Source: Glandiceps talaboti | Lineage: Eukaryota > Hemichordata > Enteropneusta > Spengelidae | NCBI RefSeq assembly: GCF_964340395.1 | Contig: NC_135562.1 | Coordinates: forward strand, 15,523,796 to 15,587,795 | Direction of reading: 5' to 3' | Length of the DNA: 64,000 nucleotides | Shown here: piece by piece, positions 1 through 11,496 of the stretch | How the letters are laid out: each line of letters opens with the position of its first letter | Position numbering within the stretch: the first letter of the stretch is position 1 | The notes under the pieces: generated by a model | What the model was told of the DNA's origin: nothing | Seen by the model: only the letters and a program-made list of their open reading frames with translations | Database searches by the model: none | Made by a program: the position numbers and the translations under genes

Positions 1-549
1 TAAATTCCTATCTCAGCCTCTGAAGAAAACAAGTATTTTACACCATTGTTTAATACAAAAAATAAAAATACACATCTTAAAAGTTGCGTAGATGAAGCCT
101 TAAAGCCAACATAAATATTTTACACCATTTCTTCAATAAATACTAAATTCCAGAAACATTGTAAACACAGGAACAAATGTTACATAAAAGTGAAAAGCCT
201 CAAAAGGTCACATCAGTACAAGAACATTATTTTCAACTTTCTACAAGAAAAATGTAGTAATACTATAATACTAGAAATTGGATTATTACAAGAATATTTC
301 AATATGAAACAAAAAGTGACCAACAAAGATTAAAGTCACTGAAAGTGTTTGTTTATCATTAAAACAAAGATATATATTCCTCACTGACTGACTGACTGAC
401 TGACTGACTGACATTACCACCATATTGTATACACACAGGACTGTTGTGCAATTATTAAACCTTTGTCATGGGTTGAATTAGGGATAAGATTAAACCTAAA
501 CATAAAACACATCGCCATCTTGGATTTTGAATGGTCTAGTAATCAGTGA

Positions 550-1023
550 GTCTAGATTCTATCCATGGCTTAATTGATCATTCTCCATGTCTAGAGGAAT
601 GAGGTTCTACGATGAAAGAAACTTCAAATTATAACAAAGCCATCCACACCATAATGAAAATCATACTTGTTTTAACCATTCACAGAATGTTGCCCTGGAA
701 TAGTAAGTTGGTGTTTATTGTGATGAGCAGTTACAATATGTCCAAATATGGTCATAACAGGGCACTATGTAGTCCGTAAGTACTACGCCCTGATGGGGCG
801 CCCTCACACATCATTCAACCCCTCTCAGAGGGAGGAGAGAGCGGGCCAGTGAGGATGGAGGGACACAACGTATCTTACAGTCTCGACACTACATAATACA
901 CTGTACATCATTATAACAATGGGGGGGGGGGGGGTTTTACTCATTTGCATGAACAACTTAGTTCATGACTTCTCATTCCTCTAGACATGGAGAAGGATTC
1001 AAAGCCACAGACAGCCTCTAGAC
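550..1023. mobile_element. Foldback (MITE-like) element
   Basis: The two ends are imperfect inverted repeats of about 55 bp. The best-matched part is the shared core CATGTCTAGAGGAATGAG near 587-604 and its complement near 973-990, and similarity runs outward to GTCTAGA at 550 and its partner at 1017. The interior is non-coding and contains a G homopolymer. Superfamily is unknown because no clear target-site duplication was found. Confidence 0.5.
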
Positions 1024-2164
1024 TAATCTACAGACATCAATAAAGAATGGCTAGAGTGTTGGTGAGGAGTGTTATAAATATTATGCTTTAAAATATCAAT
1101 GAAACCACTCTCATCAACCCCTTTCCTCTCACCCTCCAAAAAGAAAGATAAAATTAATTTCAGAAATATACAAATAATATGGCTTCATGAAATACACAAC
1201 TTTGTGAATTATATATTCAAAAAGAAAGTTCAACCTTAGAATTAGACTTCCTTAAGTCTTGGGTTTTTTTTTCTTTGTTTGAAGAAAACAGCCTTTTTAA
1301 AAACACAAGTGTGTTTGTTTGTTTGTGTGAAATGATAACCTGAGTGATTGCGAAACAGATGGGTGAATGTACAAACCCACAGACTTCAGCCAGGGGGTGT
1401 CTAGCCATGATATAAATTATGGATGAAATGACTTTATATTTATTCTGGGCAAAGACAGAGCAGCAGAATAGGTACCCCTAAAGTTATGCATGAAACTCAC
1501 ATGGCACTTGTTTATGTTATGCAAATTTATAGTCAGTGCTGTCTTGTCTGATTAACTATCATAATCTTTAGTGGACCGGTTTATAGGTTTGTTTGTGGTT
1601 AAATAAAAAGAGTTGTTCCTTGTTGGAACATTTTGTCTAAAGTGGTGCGATGACGCAAATTTAAAAAAAAAAAATTATTCTCAACACATCCGCCACTCAT
1701 TCTAGCTACTATTTATAGCAGTTACTGTTCTTTTTATCTAGTACTTTAGAGCAAGTGTATATGTGGGGGGCAGATGTCATTTTGCTTGTCCATCATAATT
1801 GGCTCTGCAAGTTGTCTTCACTGAAATAGGGAGGGTGTCCCCCCCCCCCCCCCCCCCCCGATCTACAGACTCCATGGGCTGTACAAAAAAAGAAGAAAAA
1901 AAAGATCAACGCGAGGGTATTTAAGTGATACGCATGACCAGAAACAATTCTTTTATTTTTTTGGCCTTAGGTTAAAATTTTTCTTGTTGTGAAATGACGT
2001 CAATAGTGTTACTATGTGATTAAGAACACAAGAGTCAGAGGATCAAGTCTTACTATACAATGTAAACATAATACAAATGTATATGTAGTTACCATATTCT
2101 ATTGTCACTGTGGGAAACCACAATCTAACTCTAGGTGTAAATAAGGGGTGAGATATTCTTTTAT

Positions 2165-2560
2165 GGGGGTTGGGGGGGGGGGTTGAGCCATTTTAGTTCT
2201 CATCCTACAAAATCAATTTTACTTGTAAGTGATGTTTTATTTTGTACCCCTAAATACAAATATTTCTTTTGAAAAATGTCAAATTAAGAAATGGAAGAAT
2301 TTTCACTATAGTAAATGCATGGCAGTAAAATAAAGTAAAGTGTCAACAAAAGAACTATTTTCTCCAGACACTATACATACTGGCTTTGTATTCATAACGC
2401 TACATACTGCTACATACTGATTTGAAATTGATTGTGCGGTTTGAAGCAATTTTCAATTTTGGTCAATTTTAGTTGGGGGGGGGGGGGGGGGGTCTGAGGC
2501 CTAAGTATAAGAATTTAGTTTTTTATCCTACATTGAACTATTGATCTTACCCCTAAACAG
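2165..2560 (+). repeat. Dispersed repeat, copy 1 (partner at 33350)
   Basis: About 390 bp is collinear with 33350-33745. Shared blocks include GCCATTTTAGTTCTCATCCT, a stretch with ACTGGCTTTGTATTCATAAC, and GGTCTGAGGCCTAA near the right end. Both copies have a G-rich run near each end. It is non-coding. The second copy lies in intron 1 of the C-type lectin gene, so this is a mobile or duplicated family rather than a local tandem. Class not recognised. Confidence 0.65.
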
Positions 2561-3904
2561 CTGTTAGCAAATTACCAGGCATGGTAGGGTAAATCCTCAG
2601 AAGACTGGATTCTATAAGTCAGATTAGCCAAGTCTCTAGTATGCTTTCCCTCTATATAAAGCCTATGGTATCAAACAAAGTTAGCTTTAATAACTTCTTG
2701 AATACACTTATATGGTTTTTTGTGAATATATTGCGTCCTGGGGTCGACCCCTTGGACACTGAGTATAATTACAGTACCGCTATCATATAGACAAACTGAG
2801 GTATAACTGAGTAAAATAGACCACAAAAATGGCCGAGTTATTTAGAAGTGAAATGTAGCATTCATTTATCTTTGAATCCTATAATTACCTGACGAGGTAT
2901 TTGTTGTTTAGCATTGAAAGCCAACAATTTGAGTGAGTGATTGATAGTGGGTGGAAGAATACACACTACTGATCCAAGGGTATATTGAATAAGCTGGCCT
3001 TTCACTTCCAAATCAAACACTTGTTTTCTGAATAAATTAACCTTGAGTATTATAACATGCAGACTTCTCAATTGTGACAAACATCTAAGTGATTGTCATC
3101 ACAAGACAGATCAGCTCCTTTCATGGGAGTCATATAGAATTGACTATAATATCTACAGAAGTCTTTTTGTTTGGGGTCAAATTTATCCAAAGTTCTGTGT
3201 CACTTTATCAGCCCCCCCCCCATGAGTTTTTTTCTTTACAGGCATTTATGTAGGTTATAAATCTAGTGGAATTCCGCAGTCGTTAAAATCAATGAGTTTC
3301 TCACTTATTTACCATGGTCCTCTATATGAGATCTTAGGGTGGGGCAAGTCGGTAAAATCTAAGTAAGTTCCCAAAACACTTAGCGAGAGACCCCCTCTCA
3401 GTGTTGTAGGTAACTCTACCAGAGTTTCTTGGTCATTTTACAATGTCCCCTACCAGTATTGAAACTCTACAGACATTCCTATTCACATGTCATATGCTTT
3501 TTTTAATGGTGGCAAGTTGGTGATGTCTGCTTCATTCAAAAGTAAAATCTATTCAAATTCCCAAGTCATTTTACCACAGTAACCCCATGCCATTCCTGTT
3601 GTAATATTTTGACAAATGCATAGAACAGTGGGCTGACTGTACATTAGTACAATTTGTAATAGCTTAGGGTGTTGAGGATATAGTGAGGAATAGTACTAGA
3701 CCCCCTAACACACAGCAGGTTGGTATAATTTACGATGGGTGGCTACTGTTCTTTATCTGCCTAGATACCTGAACACCCACACTGTGAAAACATTGAAAAC
3801 ATTTGAATCATTTGAATCAAAACATTGACCATTTATCTCCACTCTCTACAATCACACAAGATTTTGTAATTTTAAAGAATGATGTGACTTCTCAGATGTT
3901 CAAA

Positions 3905-4285
3905 GCCCTGTCCCTCCTCCAACTCTTCCAACACATTTATTAACCTTTGCCTCCCCCATACAAATTATGCAGTTAAAGAATGATGGACCACCTCATCTAA
4001 CATGTCAAACTTATCAACCTATGTCTCCCCCCATAAAAACTATGAGGAAAATGGAACGATGAGGTAACCAGAAAAAAATTGACTGTGACCCTCCCAAAAC
4101 CACCCTCACCCAACACTTTAAAATAATCAACCTCTGTTGCCCCCATAAAAATTATGAGGAAAATTGAATGATGGGGTATAAACGAGAAAAAAATTGACTG
4201 ACCCTCCCCCAAACCACCCTCATCCAACACTTCACAATAATCAATCTCTGTCTCCCCCATACAAATTATGAGGAAAATTTGTCCA
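3905..4285. repeat. Tandem repeat (~113 bp) overlapping the GCNT stop codon
   Basis: Units begin near 4027, 4140 and 4254 with CCCCCATAMAAAYTATGAGG, a spacing of 113-114 bp; shorter degenerate units precede them from 3905. The unit at 4254 is inside the GCNT coding sequence: on the minus strand it encodes the last residues FPHNLYGGDRD and the stop. The downstream copies repeat the same peptide-plus-stop pattern with changes, so the array looks like serial duplication of the gene's 3' end, or the gene's C terminus was taken from a repeat. Confidence 0.7.
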
Positions 4286-5671
4286 ATTGACTAGTTTATG
4301 TAATCGGTATCTTAACCACTCTTCCAAACATTGGACCGCGATGGGGTCAAAGGTTACATCAAACTTATTTGCAAACAAATGATGTTGCTGAGTAAGCCAG
4401 TGTAAATCTCCAACTCCAAACACACACACTTCTCTCACATACTTCCCTGCACATGACGGGTATATCTTTCCTTCATAAAACAGCCATTTGATAGCCCTCG
4501 CTGTAAATCCCCACGTTGGTTTAGAATATCCACCGGGAACACCCGGAATTCTCTGAAGGGAAACCCAGTAGTGTTCATCCGGAGAATATGTGTCCTCGGA
4601 CCATTCCAGGAAATCTCTGGGTATGGGATCATGGAGAACCCAGGAGATGTACTCTTTACTGAAGACATTGTAAGCATTGCCAAAGTATATAGTTATACTA
4701 TGTGGTGGGGGAGGCTTGACTTTCTCTGTCTTAACCACAGCACCGTCAGACGTCACTTCATGGATAAACAATGTCCGTTCTTTGACGTCAGGACTCGGTA
4801 AAACACCGGTAATATCGTTAATCCCTTTGTAAGCTTTCATCTGCATTACAATCTCTCGGTTAGTCTTCAGGGGAAAATCTTGTCCAGATAGATTGATCAG
4901 ATATTTCCACTGAATCTCAGATTCCATTAAATCTTCCATGCAGTTAAGATCAGCTCTTAATCTAGAGATGCTTCCATAGATAACGTGTTCTAGTTTACTG
5001 GCTATGAAAGCATTCTCAAAGCAACTGACCAAATTCACCATAGCTTGTTTGAAGTCATCTGTTGATTTCAAATCAACGTGAATACAGTAAACGTTTTGAG
5101 GCATATAGATATTTTGAAATAGTCTTTCAACTTGAGCAGCATCTTGATGTACCACGATACTATACGCGATGGGGTATGACTTCTCATCCTCTGACAGAGG
5201 ATGCAAGATATACTCTCTTTTCTCTTTATACTTGGCGCAGTCAAAAGTCCACCGTGTTATCATCTCATCCGAAACGGGCTGCAAATTCTCAATCTCTGTT
5301 TGATTTAACATTTTGCGAGTCTGCACCACTGCACTTTCTGTGCCAGCTATGAGTGCAGGGCATATATTTCCTTCTGTTACTCCTTGCAGTTTCCACAGTT
5401 TTCCATTATTATCTCCATCCCATTTTCCATGTTTTGGTGATGGAAGAAGGGGTTGATTTCCCACCTTCTTGGATGTTTCAGCCATTTCATTTTTCGCAAT
5501 GTTTTTGAGATCTGCTGCAATGTCGTAGTTTCGTACACCAAGTTCCTCTTGTTCATCTATGGGTGTCTTCTTCGAAGAATGTTTAACAACAAACATGAGC
5601 TGTATCAGTAAGGAGACAGTTGCCATGACGATGAGGAATGGTATGATTCTTGTAATCCTTGCTATACCCAT
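4241..5671 (-). CDS. Core-2/I-branching beta-1,6-N-acetylglucosaminyltransferase (GCNT family)
   Basis: This predicted Golgi type II membrane enzyme is expected to transfer GlcNAc from UDP-GlcNAc in beta-1,6 linkage to O-glycan cores or poly-LacNAc. Its 476 residues lie in one uninterrupted coding exon, as in vertebrate GCNT1/3/4. Residues 1-10 are a short cytoplasmic tail, 11-29 a hydrophobic anchor, 30-165 stem, and about 166-430 the Branch domain. Family marks include YPIAYSIVVHQD, NVYCIHVD, LINLSGQDFPLKTN and SPDEHYW; the Glu of PDE aligns with the catalytic base known from mouse C2GnT1. Cysteines are spaced as expected for the family. The first Met directly precedes the anchor, so the start is well supported. 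The extreme C terminus lies in a 113-bp tandem repeat and may be atypical. Which GCNT subtype it is cannot be told. Confidence 0.93.
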   Translation of the reverse strand: MGIARITRIIPFLIVMATVSLLIQLMFVVKHSSKKTPIDEQEELGVRNYDIAADLKNIAKNEMAETSKKVGNQPLLPSPKHGKWDGDNNGKLWKLQGVTEGNICPALIAGTESAVVQTRKMLNQTEIENLQPVSDEMITRWTFDCAKYKEKREYILHPLSEDEKSYPIAYSIVVHQDAAQVERLFQNIYMPQNVYCIHVDLKSTDDFKQAMVNLVSCFENAFIASKLEHVIYGSISRLRADLNCMEDLMESEIQWKYLINLSGQDFPLKTNREIVMQMKAYKGINDITGVLPSPDVKERTLFIHEVTSDGAVVKTEKVKPPPPHSITIYFGNAYNVFSKEYISWVLHDPIPRDFLEWSEDTYSPDEHYWVSLQRIPGVPGGYSKPTWGFTARAIKWLFYEGKIYPSCAGKYVREVCVFGVGDLHWLTQQHHLFANKFDVTFDPIAVQCLEEWLRYRLHKLVNWTNFPHNLYGGDRD

Positions 5672-6498
5672 ATTTGGTAGTATAAGTGATATTTTCCACC
5701 TGTGACTATAAGGACTGATTTGTACCAGCCTTTGCTAAAATGTTAACAGCTTTTAACAAAACAAATGTTTTTTTTCTCTGGCTCAGTCTTGCATACGGAC
5801 CGGACCCTTGCAAGTTACATACACATCGCCTTCTGTTCTGTGTCAGAATTGTCTGGGTGTTGGTCATTTGCGTGAGAAAAACTGCGTAACAAACCCAAGG
5901 TTCTTACTCCAAAGGGGCGTTCTTACACGTACGTGTATATTGCCGTTCACTTGCTAGCCGTTGGTGATGGATGAATGATCTTGCTATCCACTGTTTTTCG
6001 CACGACACTGCTATTGGCCCAGTTAGTTCTTGCTTTGCAGACGGTGTTAATATGCTCCGAGAAAATGGTTTAGCGAATTAGGAAACACCTTTCCTCCATT
6101 CTTACTCTTTAGTCTTAGTGTTCCGCCTACGGAAAGTTGACGCGTACACTTTGTACACTTACAATATCGCTTTTGTCACAGCTGTCTATAGTGAGTGATA
6201 GTGCTTGCATGCTTCGATTATTATTTTTGTTTGGGTCGCTCAACACTTCCGGGTCACCAACTGAACTCCCTAACTGACATTGTACTAATTAATTTTGAGC
6301 ACATTTTTCCCACCCTCCATCACTGGTTGAACTTATACGCTAATATTTAAACGATGGAAACAGCTACGATAAAAAAAGAAGATAAAGACGAGAAAGAACC
6401 TCTAGGTTTTCGATAATTCTTTAAAGATGGCGGCGCACTGAAGAAGTAACGTGTTTGGGACAGGGCTTCACAAGTATTTGAGTTTTTCGGTGTTCAGA
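5672..6498. promoter_or_regulatory. Head-to-head intergenic region, candidate bidirectional promoter
   Basis: The GCNT gene runs left from 5671 and NME6 runs right from 6499, leaving 827 bp between the two start codons. No coding exon is visible in it. A divergent arrangement at this distance often shares a promoter, but no TATA box is obvious. A YY1-type motif lies near the NME6 end. Shared control of the two genes is inference. Confidence 0.45.
6424..6438 (+). promoter_or_regulatory. YY1-type motif with an embedded four-codon uORF
   Basis: AAGATGGCGGC at 6424-6434 matches the consensus for YY1 sites that mark transcription starts of housekeeping genes. The ATG inside it would start a tiny open frame (Met-Ala-Ala-His-stop) about 70 bp ahead of the NME6 start codon. 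If transcription starts upstream of it, the uORF could reduce translation of NME6; if it starts at the motif itself, the ATG may be too close to the cap. Confidence 0.5.
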
Positions 6499-9400
6499 AT
6501 GACAGCGGGAACAATAAGGAGAGCCGCAAACGCTTTACAACTAACATTAGCCGTGATCAAACCAGACGTAGTTGCCCAACCGTACAAAGTACAGGTACAA
6601 CACGTTATTTTAAATAGTCACTTTCTCAATGCCAATGTCATGATAAAGAACTTTGTTTACAAATCACATGTATCATGCTAATTCCATGATCCGTCCCCGG
6701 GGGGTGGGGGTGAGGTTACCACTGTGCACTGGCCAGGTCTGATAGGGGTGTGCGGCCAACCCCAGACCCAATTTTAGACCCATTTTGACCAAAAAACAAC
6801 ACCCCATTTTAATAGTCAAGTTTTTAGAATAGAAGACCCCATTTTACTTTTTAGACCAAAATACATAATCACCGATATTATGAAAATGTCAAACAGCGAA
6901 TTAGCTGGAGGAAATTCCGAGGGAAATTCCCAGAAATTCCGAAGTATTCGAGAAATTATTACTTGGTTCGTTCCAGGATTCCATTTTAGAACAAACAAAA
7001 TCGAAAATTGTGTAAAGTGTACCCCATTTTATAGTCCTTTTCCCAAAAAGAAAATAAAAAATACAGTACCCATTTTAGACCAAAGGGTGGAAGAACCCTA
7101 CCCCAAAGAGCGGCACATATACGTATACCCAATAAGTGGGAGGCCATAAACTGTTCTTATCAAACCATGGTGTGTAATAGAAGTCTCTGCTGTTCCAACA
7201 TACTGAGCCAAGTGTTATTAATCCAATTGATTTCTTTACTGTCCCCATTTGTAACAGGTTCTGTTCATCCACGGTCTTGTGTGAGCAGTTGTATATGTAT
7301 TTGTGATGAATATTTCAAGGCTGTTTCTTTGAAAAACATTTTTTCCAAATCTGTACTGAAGTTGAAGTTGTTGTTGTTATTGTTATTGTTGTTGTTGTTG
7401 TTGTTGTTTAGATTTGTCCATAATATGCTAATTATTTACATTCACTTATTTACCTCCAGGAAATCAAACAAATAATCCTAGAAAATAATTTTTATTTTGT
7501 TCGATCAAAACTTTTGAAATGGAGCAAAGCAGATGCCCAAAAATTTTATGCTGAGCATGAAGGTAAGAATCAATTTTCTTACCAGAGTTGTTTCTCTCCA
7601 GAGGGTTTTAACCTACACTAGCTGTAACTAGAATTTTTTTTTTTTTTTGATAAGACAACCAGCAATATATCCACTGAAGACTGTTAAATAGACATTGTAC
7701 GTGTTACTAAGAGGTCAATTTTATTTGTAAGGTGTACAGTAACAAGTTGAAGTCCCAATTGTGTTGAGACATTATTTTAGGGTGTGGACCCAAAAATCAA
7801 TTTGATTGGATTTATTATGTTTACAGCTACACAAATGTGTACCCACAGGTGATTTCACTACTGTTCAGGGTGTACAATATTACAAGTAAAGTCATTTTAT
7901 TTAACAAGAGAGTTTCAAAAAAAGTTCCAGTCGCAGGTAGTGTAGTGTACCTTTAAACTGTGCAGTATCTGTTCCTGTGCACACTTAGAAACTTTGCTGG
8001 GTTGAACTTGACTTTGTTCTCTCATCACTTATTTAGGAAAACAAACAATGGCTTAGTATTTCAACCTAAAATTAAATTAGTATTTAACATAGCAAGGGCT
8101 CAACCATCTTACAACCCTTGCATCAGTTGTCTAGAAATGCTGCTAATCAGAACGTTGTTTTATCAGTGGTTGACAATTAAAATTGGCTTCGAAGGTGAAG
8201 TCTCCTCACACTATCAAACCAAGATGTATTGATACAAAGACAATAGTGAATGCCTCAGATGTGGATTCATGCCATGCTGTTATCAGTTTGTTTATGTCTG
8301 TGAATAGTCATATGGTATATAGTGATATGATGAACTTTCACAGACGTAAACAAACTGATAAGAACATGTTGTGAGCCTATATCAGAGACACCCAATGTTA
8401 TTTTGTATCAATATATATCTGCTTGATATATTGTGATAAGGAGACCACATTTTGGCACCTACAAAACTGTTTTTTTCTTGTCTACTACTGATAAAACGTC
8501 ATTCTGATCAGCAGCATTTATAGACAACATTTGCAAGGGCTGTAACTACTGCAAAATTGTGTTGTGCTAAAGACTGCATTAATAAAAAAAAATGTTTCCG
8601 TGGGTGATTGGCCGATTCTATCTATTGATAGCAGTTTATTGTTATTCACATCCTGTAATGACACTACTTTGCCAGCTCTCGTAGCACTCATGTAGATTCA
8701 AAATCCAGTAAGAATTTGCACCCTTTTTCTGGTCAATGACTTTATGAAGTGAACCCCTAATCTTCAGTCAGTCATTATCTTGTACATGGACTTGACCTAA
8801 ATATATTGTGTTGACAGAAAATAAAACCAACAAAGTGGATCTTTCATGCTGATAATTTTCTTCATTTTAGGGAAATTTTTCTACAACCGTCTCGTTGATT
8901 ACATGACAAGCGGTTCTTTGAGTGCACACGTGTTGGCAAGAGAAGACGCCATTGCACACTGGAGAAAACTAATGGGACCAACAAAAGTTTTCAAGTTAGT
9001 TGGTTATTGATTTCTTATCTCCAATGCAAAAAATGAATTTGTATAATACTAGTTTCCCAGTGTGACATAATCTTAGGCATTGTAAGAAGGTGTTGGAGAA
9101 TAGATAAGTTCTTTCTGAAGGCATTTATAATAGCTGTAGATTTTTTGCTGCAATTTGAATCATGGTGGTGGACTCCACAGACAGGGAAAGGCAACATTTT
9201 TGGACAATTAATGGCAGTTATGATTTGGTAAAGGACAATGGACCACATTTTAGACCAAACAAAATTGAAAATAATGCAAACTTGACCCCATTTTAGACTT
9301 CCGCTCGAAAAAAATATTCCATTTTAGACCAAAGGGTTAGAAAATGCACCCAAAGGTCAGCACATATATGTATACTCAAATAAGAGGAGTAGCTCTCTGG

Positions 9401-10712
9401 GGGAAACACGTGAGAAAGCACACCAACCCAATATATACCTTTATGATGTTTCATAGTGAATTCTCTGTACCTGAAATATAAATTTACCACCTAGACACGT
9501 CATAAAAATAACAATCATTGATTTCTTGGCTGATGTCATGATTTCCACTAGACGTGCATTACTGGAGGCATGTGTGAGAATAAGTCAACCTTCTTGTTTC
9601 TGTTCTAGTTTGACTTTTCAGCATGAAGTAAAATGTTATTGCAGGCACCAACATTTGACATGCCAATATGTATGATGTAGATTTAAAGATCTGTTGTTGA
9701 GGGCGCTCTTTCATTTTCACTCATGCCCAACCCATTGAAAGCGTGCCCTCTTTTGATTTCTTTCAGTCTAGCTGGTAATAAATTTATGATAAAGGTATCA
9801 GCCTTTAAAGGATAGGCGATCTTTTGATCACAGATTTTTATTTCTTTAACAGAGCAAAAGACACAGCTCCAGACAGCATAAGGGCCAGGTATGGTTTAAC
9901 CGATACAAGAAACGGAACACATGGTTCTGGTGAGTAATGTTTGGAATTTCAGTCTCAGAAAAGATTAAATAAGGGATTTTGTATCAAAGTTGTACTGATA
10001 GACTTGCTGTACAGTAGGTTGAGGCACCATGAATAATAAACAAAGTAAAGGTCCATACGTCCTGAACCTTCGCCCAAATAATGCTGAGGCAATACGCAGT
10101 CATAACACATGAGCAGCAGAACTCTTGTCAGCAGAACTACTGTTACCAATGTGTTCCGTCAACATAAAGTCATACAATTATCATTGCATACCGAGAACAA
10201 TCTCTGAATGCAACTGTTTACCCTTGAACATTAGGGAAGCATCATTCAGTATAGCTTTTATACAATACTTGCAAACCTTGGATGTAATGTCAATTGTCTC
10301 AATGTACTCATTATTACTAAGTTGCTACCAGCTTCAGTATTTGTGTATCTGTGTATGTGATAATCTGTCAGTGGATAGTTACATAGTATTCTGTAGATAC
10401 TGATTGTAATCATCATAGCTTCAATTTTAGAGGGGAAGGTTAGTAGAAATTATTTTTCTGAGTTCCTTAAACATAAAAAATGCAGCTAAAAATGAAATCA
10501 TCCTCACTGTTAACCTCTTTTTAACATAATCTTTTTTTTTTTTTACAGATTCCCCAGAGTCAGTAAAACGAGAGATAGGGATATTCTTTCCTAGCTTTGA
10601 CATACAAGAATGGTATAAGAATGAAGAACCTCTGTATAAAACAAATACTATAAAGTTTTGTCCTGAAAATGATATCCATGTTATACTTAACAGTAGTCAG
10701 AGAGTAAGCTAG
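6499..10712 (+). CDS. NME6: Nucleoside diphosphate kinase 6 (NME6), five exons
   Basis: Exons by splice sites and phase: 6499-6594, 7460-7562, 8871-8994, 9853-9929, 10549-10712. They join into 187 residues, matching the usual NME6 length of about 186. NDP kinases move the gamma-phosphate between nucleoside tri- and diphosphates through a phosphohistidine; NME6 is the group II, mitochondria-associated member and in vertebrates has weak kinase activity alone. Visible marks are TLAVIKPDVV near the N terminus, the segment MTSGSLSAHVLAREDAI, and the active-site block NGTHGSDS with catalytic His131 and Ser133. The C-terminal part after FFPSFDI is the extra tail of NME6 compared with NME1/2. A polyadenylation hexamer follows 30 bp after the stop. 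Introns 2 and 3 hold several mobile elements. The start is the only Met in exon 1. Confidence 0.95.
6980..7150 (+). repeat. Dispersed repeat, copy 1 (partner at 9240-9400)
   Basis: It shares blocks such as CATTTTAGACCAAAGGGT and CGGCACATATACGTATACCC (diverged in the partner) with 9240-9400, in the same order and orientation. Many phrases of the type CCCATTTTAGACC also occur just upstream from 6760. Both copies are in NME6 introns. Non-coding; class not recognised. Confidence 0.5.
7606..7956. mobile_element. TTAA-flanked MITE, family A copy 1
   Basis: The ends are inverted repeats of the form CCTACACTAGCTGTAACTAG and its diverged complement near 7926-7950, each bordered by a TTTAA/TTAA. The interior contains AGAGGTCAATTTTAT and CCCAAAAATCAATTTGATTG. 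Copies 2 and 3 are at 13317 and 46485. TTAA target duplication is the habit of piggyBac and Kolobok transposons, so a non-autonomous member of one of these is likely. It sits in intron 2 of NME6. Confidence 0.65.
8109..8545. mobile_element. Long foldback element, family B copy 1
   Basis: It is an imperfect inverted repeat over almost its full length. The left arm (8109-8175) contains CAACCCTTGC, AAATGCTGCT and GTTTTATCAGT; the right arm (about 8478-8545) contains their complements in reverse order. A second nested hairpin is formed by CAGTTTGTTTATGTCTGTGA and its complement around 8283-8360. A diverged relative lies at 35213-35640. It is in intron 2 of NME6 and is non-coding. Confidence 0.7.
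9240..9400 (+). repeat. Dispersed repeat, copy 2 (partner at 6980-7150)
   Basis: It is collinear with 6980-7150: GACCACATTTTAGACC, ATTTTAGACCAAAGGGT, then a GCACATATATGTATAC block. It lies in intron 3 of NME6, while copy 1 lies in intron 1. Non-coding. Confidence 0.5.
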
Positions 10713-10741
10713 TATTTATTTTAAATTTTGACATGAAATCA

Positions 10742-10747
10742 AATAAA
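10742..10747 (+). terminator. Polyadenylation signal AATAAA for NME6
   Basis: A canonical AATAAA hexamer begins 30 bp after the TAG stop of NME6. It would give a very short 3' untranslated region of roughly 50 nt. No stronger downstream candidate is near. Confidence 0.6.
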
Positions 10748-10799
10748 ACTGCAAAATTCAAACAGAATCCAAAATGTTATACAAGAATCTGATGAAAAT

Positions 10800-11487
10800 G
10801 CATATATAGTGTATAAAATCTACCTGTGTTCCCCAGGTATTTTAATGATATTCACCACCAAAATTATGTGTGGTTATCTATACAATACAAGTTTGATGAA
10901 ATTTTTCCCATCTGTTACCATGGTTTCCACATCAATTATAACAAAGTGTGGAAATCTATGTAAGTTTGATGACATGCCACCCCCCCCCCCCCCAACTCAG
11001 TTACCAGGTTTGCCAAAACTTAGCAATAAACATCATTAAATCGTTTAAAAGTAAAGTGAAAAATGTTGACACGCACGCATGCACGCACGCACACACACAA
11101 ATACACAATACATTGCAGGTGTCTTTGACTCTGAGCAGCAGTTTCCATTTATATCTATATTGTTATTTATACACATCAAATGGTTATGATATTTTGAGAG
11201 CAATTTGTCCATGACATGTATTTATGGAACTGAAATAAACACTTTTGCTATCAGATCTGTATTCTGTGTTATACTGTATTTGTGTTAGTAATGCTTGTAC
11301 TACAATAATGGAGTAGAGAAATGACAGTAAATATCCAATCAGGTTTCACAGAGTATTGAAGTTTTATTGGGGACTTCAATTTAAACAACAATTTGCCATA
11401 TGGACAACAAATCACTGAGATGAGGGCTCACACAATAGTTCAAATACGTACTATGAATGCATTTATCTGAAGTTCAGAGGCACTCAT
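10800..11487. other. Gene-free stretch after NME6
   Basis: No coding exon is seen. It contains a C run at 10980-10993 and a short (CACG)/(CA) tract at 11070-11100. Open frames here are short and without domain resemblance. Confidence 0.4.
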
Positions 11488-11496
11488 GAATTGAAC

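Larger units (their letters stand above)
1..3904. other. Gene-free flank with dispersed repeats
   Basis: No convincing coding exon is seen on either strand. The stretch holds an AT-rich background, short homopolymer tracts (G near 930 and 2475, C near 1842), a (CTGA)n run near 380-412, a foldback at 550-1023 and a dispersed repeat at 2165-2560. Part of it may be the 3' untranslated region of the minus-strand glycosyltransferase that ends at 4241, but no transcript evidence is available. Confidence 0.5.

Noticed and set aside
3997-4260. Minus-strand 87-residue frame with EVLGEGGFGR-like motif resembling a kinase glycine loop
   Set aside because: It is a frame through the 113-bp tandem repeat after the GCNT stop; the resemblance is chance and no kinase follows.
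5062-5352. Plus-strand frames opposite the GCNT gene
   Set aside because: Antisense shadows of a well-supported coding exon.
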